From Ananas comosus (Eukaryota > Streptophyta > Magnoliopsida > Poales > Bromeliaceae), in NCBI RefSeq assembly GCF_001540865.1, contig NC_033640.1, forward strand, positions 7,965,741 to 8,029,740: 64,000 bases of DNA, read 5' to 3'. Below the pieces are notes generated by a model that did no database searches, was not told the origin of the DNA, and saw only the letters and a list, made by a program, of their open reading frames with translations. A program made the translations under genes and the position numbers. This document shows positions 55,616-64,000 of this stretch, in pieces (position 1 is the stretch's first letter; each line of letters starts with the position of its first letter).

Positions 55616-57349
55616 ATATATGTATATATATATGCTTGTTGGTCCTATTTATTGGATTTGTATACTAAAAGAAAAATGAAAGGGCCATTCACCTCATCTT
55701 CTATTTTAACAAAGCAAATATGTATGGAGACCTCCACAACTAAATGTTATTTTGAAATAATAAAAATTTATAGAACTAATCTGAACTACAGATTATTTTG
55801 GATTGAGTACTTGACTTTCCAAAATTTTATTTTGACTATCCAATCTTCCGATTTACTTGATTTGCGTCAATCATCGGCTACACTTTGATTTCAAAAAATA
55901 AGTTAATTATTTATTTTAATAAATTTATAGTTGCAAAAATTACATAAAGTATATTAACCAAGTATGTAAAGATAAACGACATATTTAAATTAATTTTAAA
56001 GTCAAATTATCATTGACTATCAAATAAAACACATTGAAAGGTCGGATCATAAAGTCAAAATTTTGAAAGATTGTATAGTTTATTTAAAATGGTCCATAGT
56101 TTAGATAAGTTTTGCAGGCCTTTATCTTTTGAAATAGCCCCATCAACTTTTTAGCTAAAAAATTTGAAATTATACAATATCAGTGAATCAAATTTAAAAA
56201 CTATTTACTTTATTGTAAATAAAATTAGATTGATTAATTGCTAATAACTAATTACACCATAAAACTTGACAAAAAAAATTGACTTAATCAGCTAAAGAAT
56301 AATTAAAATTTTAAAAAAATTTAAAAAATATCTCAATAAAAAAGAAAATAAGGTGAGGGGCCTATGGTTGAGGGGTTCTCCACTCATTTTATTTTATCCT
56401 TTATTATATATTAATAATTATTAATGAATATGACCCAAATGTGGGAGAGAGAGAGAGAGAGAGAGAGAGAGAATCAAATCGTGGGAGATATCGTTGTATT
56501 AATAAATGGAGGGAAATGGGTGGGGACCCACCACGCGACAAGTTCCCTTTGCTTCTTGGCGGGAAACGATGCCAAGAAGTGCCACGTCAGTTTTTTTAAA
56601 TTAATAAATATTAAATACATTCATATTTGTAAATATAGGGAATTATAAATATATTTCTATAAAATTTATATTTTTATATATTATCTCTGTATTTTTTTAA
56701 ATATTTTTCTCTACCTTGTTATCGTTATAGAACTGTTTTATATTTCAAGTAAAATATAAATTTTACTATCACAAATATGTCCTTACAAAAATCACAACAG
56801 TATAAATAAGAAGGACAAATATGTCAAGTTATCTCATAAATTAACTAGAGTTAAGTATTTAACTTATAGTTAATTAAAGTTTTCTAATAGATTCCAACGG
56901 CAGGGACATATTTAAAAATATTAGGATTTTTGTAGAAACAATATATGAAAGTTGAACTTTATAGGGACATATTTATAATTCATATATTTGCAGGAACTTG
57001 TATGAAATTAACTCTTTTTTATTTATGTTTGTGGCTTTCTGGTCATCGGATTGTTTTAAAATTTGTGCAGTACTAATTTCATTAGATTTTTGTTGCTAAT
57101 GTGTATGAAATTTAGGTGATCCGACGACGAACGCATGTTGAGCATCGGTGCTTTTAAAAATATAGTAGCTCAACTTTAATAAATATTTAAAGTAAACTGT
57201 TATTGTTAAAGTAATATTTTTATATTGTGTGGGGGCCAAATCCAATAATCTAAGACACAGTTAGATGTAATGAGTTTCCTTTGGCATTACAAAGCTTCAA
57301 TTTGGCAATATCAGTTCTCAAATTTAAATCTCTTTAATAGATTTATCAA
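55616..57349. other. AT-rich intergenic DNA with decayed elements
   Basis: I see no gene. A (GA)n tract lies at 56445-56471. At about 56620-57010, TTTGTAAATATAGGGA and ACATATTTATAATTC with TTTGCAGGAAC look like inverted ends of a decayed foldback element. Confidence 0.4.
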
Positions 57350-57762
57350 TAAATTACGCTTGTTAGTCACTGCACTTTTAGTAAAATTTCGTTTAGATCA
57401 TGTCACAAAACTTTAATTTTGTTTCAATTAAATGACTAAACTTTAATTTTTATTTCAATTTGGTTATTTTTATTTAATTTTCAATAATTTTTCCAACAAA
57501 ATAGTTCAGTTGTCATATTATCTATCTTTAGAAAATCACGCAACAATCAAAATTAATACTTAAAATAGTAAACTATTATGTCATTTCTCAATATTGAAAT
57601 TAGTGCCCCATCATTCCTTCGTAAAAAATAAAAATAATAAAATTCAAGACCAGTAACCAAATCACGTAAAAATTAAATTTTAATGACTCGATTGAAAGAA
57701 ATATAAGTTTGATGATCTAACAAGATTTCGCCGAAAAGTTCGGTGACCAATGATGTAATTTA
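57350..57762. mobile_element. Inverted-repeat MITE
   Basis: Left TAAATTACGCTTGTTAGTCAC and right in reverse TAAATTACATCATTGGTCACC, continuing ACTTTTAGTAAAATTTCG and ACTTTTCGGCGAAATC. Inner arms such as ATGACTAAACTTTAA also pair loosely. No coding capacity. Confidence 0.6.
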
Positions 57763-58492
57763 ACCCTGATTTATTTAAAGAGATGAATTAAAATCATTTT
57801 GTAGGAGCATAGGGGACGTAGGTGCTTTTATTTGTTCGTATTCTTTTATTTGTTCGTATTCTGTATCATTTTAATTTTAGATTTATGAGATGTATATATT
57901 TTTTACTTTGAAATAGGAGACCATGTAATGTGCTGCAAGATTCCAACGTGCGTTCGAAATGCGATACCAGTTTTGATTTATAATTTGTACCATAAAATTT
58001 TAGTTTATAATCAGCATTCACTAATAGAATAAAATAAGAGAATAATATTGAAAAAAATAAGCAAGCAATAAAAAGACTTAGAAACACAGCTATTTTCGAA
58101 AAAATAATACCAATCAATCACAATCTACCAGGCGGAATTAAATAACATACTCTCTACGAAATTAACTATTTAATCCAATCGGAATGGTAGTATTAGCAGA
58201 GTCATTTTTACTTATTAATAGAAAGATTTCTTACTGAATTAACTTAATAATCAGTGATAGGATTTTGACGAAATTTTAATTCATCTATGTTAATAATAAC
58301 ACCATGCATTCACTAATCGAAACGGTGTTAACGTTTTTATTATTATCTAATTTCAAAGATACTTGATTTCTAATTCCAGAGGCTTTTATGTTTGAATCTC
58401 CAAAAATTGGGTGCACATTTAACACACAACAACTTTGGGGGGAACAAAAGAATAATAGAGAGTGACAGAGCTGAGATATGTGGATTGTAATC

Positions 58493-58496
<4 letters not shown>

Positions 58497-58536
<40 letters not shown>

Positions 58537-58575
58537 GAGAGAGTATGTATGTATGTATGTATGTATGTATGGATG
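58497..58575. repeat. (GA)n and (GTAT)n microsatellites
   Basis: A GA tract of about 45 bp is followed by seven or eight GTAT units. Confidence 0.9.
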
Positions 58576-58802
58576 TATGGGGTTGGAGCAGAGGATTCAC
58601 AAGCAAGGTGTGAGGCAATTTATTAAGTGGAGGCAATAAAATGCAGCAACTTATCTGCATATGTCTTGTGCTTGTGCAATAAATTGGAAACCTCATTAAT
58701 TGTCACCAATTATTGGAGCTTTCATGGGGAAGAGGAATTGCATAAATGATTGATTTTTTTTGGGGGGGAAAATATAAATACAATAAAGTAATAAAATAAA
58801 CA

Positions 58803-59081
58803 AGGAAAAACTTCAAAACCCCCCTTGTAGTTTCGTACTTTTTTATTTTAGTACCATGTGATTTTATTTTTGTATCAAGTTAGTATCCTATGATTTTTAA
58901 ACCACAGAGTATTAAAGTGAGAAAGTGCAAAACCAGAGGGTGCTAACTTGATACACTTTAAAGCATAGAATACTAAAGTGAAAAAATGCAAAACCACAGG
59001 ATACTGACTTGATACACTTTAAACCATAGGGTACAAAAGTGGAAAAAAGTGAAACCACAAGGGGGTATTTGAAGTTTTCCC
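58803..59081. mobile_element. Foldback element, copy B of the family at 48906
   Basis: Starts AGGAAAAACTTCAAAACCC and ends GGGTATTTGAAGTTTTCCC. Flanks AATAAACA (58795-58802) and AGTAAACA (59082-59089) differ at one base. It carries several CTAACTTGATACACTTTAAA units like copy A, mostly in one orientation, so the foldback is asymmetric. Confidence 0.75.
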
Positions 59082-59089
59082 AGTAAACA

Positions 59090-60517
59090 AAGAAGAATGA
59101 AAAAAGAATAGGTGATTTAGGGAACTTCAAATCTTCAATGAAGGGGATCAAGTGGACTCCTCCCACACTCAAAAGTCAAAACTCGAGCTCAGAACCCTCC
59201 AAATCAGACCTCATGCTTTATTACTGGAATCGTTTCTAATTTAACATCCCGCAAAAGATAACAAGTACCCAGCATGTTCTGTAATTGAAAAATAATAGAG
59301 GACTAATCCACTTAATATAGCAAAAAAGAAAAAGAGAAATAAACAATTCTAGTTAAATAAGGTTATTTTGAGATATTTCAGGTGTTCTGTTTTTATTTGA
59401 ACTTATATATATATTCTTATGATCTATAGCCAAATAAAATATCGATTGTTGAATGACCAAGAACAAAAAAAATCATATCCATAAAATCTGTCCTGCAATC
59501 AAGCATAAACTTAAGGGTCGATATCAATTTACTTCCTTGTTGTTTTTAGCATATTTTTACTTTATCACTATGGTTGTGTAGTACAATATAGTAATTTGCT
59601 CTTATAAATCTACCCCACGGCAAAAAGTCTACAATATAGTAATTTGCTCTTATAAATCTACCCAATGGCCAAAAGTATCAATTTGTTATGCTATTTACCG
59701 ATAGTTCTTTGTAGTAAAACAAAAATAAAAATACGATCTTTTCTATATTCTACATAGGGACAAAGTGTAAGTTTATATTTAAAAGGCGACATGCATCTTA
59801 CACCCCACATATTCAATAGCCACTCGATGTGATTACACTCCGATACTACAAAAAAATTACTAAGTATCCAAAAAGGCCCTAAATTTTTACATTCGAGATG
59901 CGAATTGCCAACTGCGAAGCATGGAAAGGAACACAAGACGCCCAAAGCAAATTACAACTTGTTTTTTATGTAGAACATAACATATCACAGGCATAAGAAA
60001 CAAATCTTTTTGCGGTGAAACCGAAAGGATTTTTGTTAGCTTAGACAAAAATGGAACATAATTAAAAAGAAAGAAAAAAAATCTATCAATTTATATGTTG
60101 TTAACATCCTACTGCATACACAGGAGCAGCATCTACAAAGACTTTGATAAAACAGAGCCTTTTTCAATAACACCTACGCACAAGCAACTAATCAATATTA
60201 CTCTTGTATTTGGACTTCACGAGAGACTTAATTAACAACAAAACGAGATGAAGATAAATATTGGATGAACCAAAATTGCAGATCTCTGAAAATCTCTTTT
60301 ACTTCATCGGATAGGTGCAAAATGTCCGTCTTAAATTAGATCTCGCCAAAATGTCCGTCTTAAATTACGCTGTCAAATGGGTGCAACGAAAAAAATAAGT
60401 TATACAATAACTCTCTGACTAGACGAACAGAAAACTTAGAACAACAACAAAACTGATTATTATGCTAAAAAACAAACGATACAACAAATAACAGTTGGCC
60501 ATGTTTCATCGTCACCA
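59090..60517. other. Intergenic DNA downstream of the UBP23-like gene
   Basis: A unit of about 48 bp (TACAATATAGTAATTTGCTC, TTATAAATCTACCC) is repeated at 59582-59680. A 34-bp unit (AAAATGTCCGTCTTAAATTA) is repeated at 60309-60370. No gene is seen. Confidence 0.5.
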
Positions 60518-63500
60518 TCATAATATCCGCAGCGGTTGGTTCCCCACTCTGGTTTGGTCCACCTTCAACTTCATCTTCTTTCGTGCCTTCATGCTCGCGA
60601 CATCCTGGAAAGGATTCGCCCCGTCGAATGATTCCTTACCATTCTTCACCTTTTTCCTCTTACCGCGATCGTATTCCTCGTCCCTGAGATATAAGAAGCT
60701 AAATTTACAACCCTTTCGACAAAGCATAAGCTGAGAAACACAAACGATAGCTGCAACTACTGTAAACAGATAAATTATACTTAACATTATTTTCATGTTC
60801 TAAATAAAATCCACAATAGCATATGGGTCTGAGGCAATGATAACGGTCGTGCTATCGGGTCCTAGTTATCATGGGTTTGAATCACAAAAAAGCACCTCCT
60901 TGGATTATAGGGCAAGTTGTGTCCATTAGACTGCTCATCACACCTCAAAGTGTCTCGTATGCTGGACTGCCTATTAAAAAATATTTTACAAAAATAGTAC
61001 ATGTAAACTACGCACGCCACTAGCTTCTAATGACGATAGACTATTACATTAAAAGATCAAAATGCACTGGGTGCAGATAGCAGAAATACTACCATTTGTA
61101 AACCAACAATATGAAAATGTTAATCTGGGCACATAATCCATTTGTTTCACTACAAATATATTGATTTTATATAGCATCAGCTAGAAGTTAACGATAGTTG
61201 TCAAGCAACCTAAATGCCTAAAAACTGTCCAGACAAAATTTTTTGCCTTTCTGGACTAGAGGACATATCTTTTTCTGATAAGGCCCTGCTGTAGGGTATA
61301 CTGTTGTTTGATAAAGTATTGGTTGAGTAACGACAACGATATTACGAGAAGCACAATACTAATATATTTCCATTAGCTTCTTTTCCAGTAATTGGAAGCA
61401 CCAAATTTAAGCTTCTGCCTTTGAGGCTTAGAACCTCATTTTTGGGTTCCCCTGCATTAGAAGCCTCAAAACTTTCCTGCTGCCACTGATCTACCAGAGC
61501 ATGGTGTGCCGAAAGCAAAAAAAAGGTTTCTGCTCCAACAATCATTCACCCATTTCTGCAAATACTTTCAAGGCAAATGTCACACCCCAATAATCCCACA
61601 TCAGATAGAAATGGGGAATGTGATTGAATATATAAGAAACTTAGATACTAGTAATAATAACCGGGCTTAAGCATTTTGGGCCGGTGGTTTGGACCCAATG
61701 AGTTATTGTTACTAGTAGGCTGGGTCGTTACATTTGGTATTAGAGCCGGTTCACCAGCCGAAGATGTGTGACGAGTCTCGGCTGAGCCAGGGCCTGAAAG
61801 ATAAGGTAATAGCTATGCCGGAGTCTGAATGACAAAGTGACCGGCTATGCCAGGGTCTGGATGACAAGGCTAGTAAGACAAGTCTCACATTGCCTGGTGA
61901 TCTTGGGCTGTGTGTGTGATTGGTGACGAAGACGTCAGAACCTTAACGGGAGGAGTCTGTCACACTCCAATAATTTCACATCGGATAGAAATGGGAATGT
62001 GATTAAGTATGTAAGAGACTTAAATACTAGTAATAATAACTGGGCTTAAGTATTTTGGGCCGGTGGTTTGGCCCAACGAGTTATTATTACTAGTGGGCTG
62101 GGTCGTTACAGCAAAATAGTCTTAAAAAGTCCACTCAAATTTGAGTTCGCTTTTCACGTAAAAACTTTCATGCCAACTGCTCGTTACATATTACATCACA
62201 CCACACCAAATAACTCCAATGATAAAATCAAACGATCAATGTTCATCTAATATCTGAAATATTACATATTAAACCAGAGAATTCTAAGCAAGCACATGAA
62301 GCCTACTCAAGCAGTTTTAATAACTGTATTATTGTTTGACTCCAACTAAATTTTAATTTAAAAATTCAATCTCCATTCACAATGCACCCTTTCACATGAA
62401 TTTCAATTGGATGAATTTACAATGCTCCCTTCTACTTAAATTCCAATGGCAAGCATGTGACTGCCCCCTTTCACAATGTGGAACAGTGTGATGTATTTAC
62501 TTCTTCCAGTTTATGTGTAACAGACTCCTCTTCAATGCATTCAGGGAGTTCAAAAGATGTACAACGGTGGAATGCGGGATGTACTTACTCCTTTCAGTTT
62601 TTGTGTAAACAGACTCCTCTTGGTTGCATTCAGGGAGTTTTAAAGGGATGCCTCTTATAAAGTATAGATTCAACCACATCCCCAGTTCTGATATTTAGGA
62701 CCTTTAGCGCAAGCTTGTCAAACTAACAGCCAATACTGAAGCTTGGCAAGAACCATCTTCTCACGATATTTTAATGTATTTTTTATATATTAGCAAAGTT
62801 GTTTATATTTATTCATTTAGCAAATTGTCTACAACGCCCTTTATGGACTTTCGGTTTTTTTTTTTTCTTTTATACTGCAGCCTAAATACTAAAGAGTGAA
62901 AACTTACTTCTTTCCTATCCTCAGAAAGTAAATTCATGTCTCCCTTTATGGAAGTTACACTGGTGCTATTAAATGGTCAATCATTTTTTGTGATTACATC
63001 TTAAAGGGAACTTCAGTCATTTAGAGAATTTATCTCTTTACATTGCTCAAAATGGTTTATTAGTTATTACCAGTTTGTTTATCCATGTTCACTATGTCAG
63101 TTTGAAATTATTTTTTTTGCTTTCCATCCAGAGTGATATAAGAAGCAAAGAAATTATTCATAATCTCTCTTTCAGATAATTAAAAGTTAAAACAATTCCG
63201 GGCATTGCATAGGCAACAAACTTGACATATTAAAACCCCCACATTTGTAGAATTGTGCAAACTATCATCTTTAGGAATCTAATATTAACTGGCTATGAAG
63301 AGAACTGCAGAAATTCCTAATTTGTGGGTATTAAAACAAAAGCATATAACTCATCAGGCAAGGACATAGTTAATTGGCGAGAAGTGTCAAACGTTTATAT
63401 TTATATATCATAGTTTGAACTCAAAAATGATAATTTAAGTTGAAGATCAAGAAAGTTTACCATTCATCCAGGACATAACCAATGCTTTTCTTTACTGAAC

Positions 63501-64000
63501 TTTCTACCCTATGCAGATTTTCTGTCATTGGCAATTCTATATCATCCCATCGTGCAACTGCATGCAGAAAAAAAGAAAAAGAAAATCCCACAGTAATACA
63601 TAAGATTCAGGCAAGTACACAACACCAACATGAAAAGAACAATACAAGACGAGCAAAAATGAAAAAAAGCAATTGTTATGCAAATACTAACCAGTGGTTT
63701 CAGCTAATCCCCTGGTGAGTAAACTCACCAACTCGTGCTGGTGTGTACCTTTATCATGTGAATCAGTTTTACTTGACTTGCACTGATCTGGCGCATGGTT
63801 CAAGCATATTTTAGGCTGCTCAGAAGTACCAAGAGTGACACCAATCTTTCGCTTTGTCTCATCTAATAATTGATCACTGGTAGAATTACCATTAGACTGA
63901 TTTCCATTTTCTACTGTCTGAACATTAGAATCAGTTATCAACCGAAACTGCAAGCTTTCACAGTGAGGGTGCTTGGAAGAATTTACACTTATGCTATTAG
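60518..64000 (-). CDS. C-terminal part of a ubiquitin-specific protease, UBP23/USP36 type (partial)
   Basis: Three exons on the minus strand (63692-64000 running off the window, 63461-63557, 60518-60683) join in frame into about 189 residues. The recognisable part is the tail: VARWDDIELP, SIGYVLDEWDEEYDRGKRKK and NPFQDVASMKARKK, then GNQPLRI near the stop. The WDEEYDRGK-type block is conserved in the C-terminal tails of animal USP36 and plant UBP23-type enzymes, which remove ubiquitin and act in nuclei and nucleoli. The catalytic Cys and His boxes lie outside this window. The first exon here is Ser/Asn-rich and likely disordered. The last intron (60684-63460) is 2.8 kb and contains an intact TRIM and a tandem duplication. 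All borders are GT-AG. Assignment to UBP23 is by memory of the tail. Confidence 0.75.
61578..62110 (+). mobile_element. Intact TRIM retrotransposon in the UBP23-like intron
   Basis: Terminal repeats at 61578-61732 (155 bp) and 61958-62110 (153 bp) both start TGTCACAC and end GGTCGTTACA. The primer-binding site TTGGTATTAGAGCCGG follows the first, and the purine-rich AACGGGAGGAG precedes the second. A perfect 5-bp duplication GCAAA flanks the element (61573-61577, 62111-62115). The internal region of 225 bp encodes nothing. Same family as 36699 and 50157. Confidence 0.93.
62475..62655. repeat. Tandem duplication, about 92 bp
   Basis: Both copies contain GGAA(C/T)...GATGTA.TTACT, CAGTTT.TGTGTAA and CAGACTCCTCTT followed by GCATTCAGGGAGTT. 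It lies in the UBP23-like intron. Confidence 0.75.

Overview
This 64 kb window is plant nuclear DNA. It has split genes with GT-AG introns, AT-rich intergenic DNA, and dense small transposons: SINEs, MITEs, TRIMs, Helitrons and one LINE. The gene set (PDS5C-type cohesin factor, GOS12-type SNARE, POLAR-like, a UBP23/USP36-type deubiquitinase tail, an isoprenylated-type HMA protein) and the repeat style suggest a monocot. Pineapple (Ananas) is my impression, but I could not run a search. No prokaryotic, CRISPR or viral system is visible.

Layout. 1-4.5 kb: a SINE and the 3' part of a presequence-protease (PreP) gene on the minus strand, nine in-frame exons with no 5' half. 4.5-8.4 kb: a damaged minus-strand L1-type LINE with ORF1 and the endonuclease but no reverse transcriptase. 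8.4-11.6 kb: a TIR element filled with AAATTT-like sequence, a GC-rich hAT-type element with a perfect 8-bp target duplication, and a MITE. 13.0-14.0 kb: a three-exon HMA gene ending in a CaaX-like tail. 14.1-19.6 kb: SINEs, a CACTA end, an LTR/TRIM remnant and a GC-rich tandem duplication. 19.65-24.53 kb: a probable Helitron holding eight copies of a 41-bp hairpin motif. 25.0-26.66 kb: a second, minus-strand Helitron. 27.3-32.1 kb: a complete GOS12-like SNARE gene. 32.6-37.1 kb: MITEs and a decayed TRIM. 37.8-47.2 kb: a complete 14-exon PDS5C-like gene (minus), with two 0.5 kb MITEs and a long (TA)n tract in one intron. 47.3-52.7 kb: foldback elements and LTR/TRIM remnants. 53.0-55.2 kb: a three-exon POLAR-like gene (minus). 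55.3-60.5 kb: more MITEs and microsatellites. 60.5-64.0 kb: the last exons of a UBP23-like gene (minus, running off the window), with an intact TRIM in an intron.

The host genes serve separate housekeeping or developmental roles (Golgi transport, cohesion, stomatal polarity, deubiquitination, metal binding) and do not form a cluster. The least explained structure is the repeated 41-bp hairpin motif in the first Helitron-like block. Exon boundaries were placed by eye from splice signals and checked for frame continuity. Family names come from recognising protein motifs, not from database searches.
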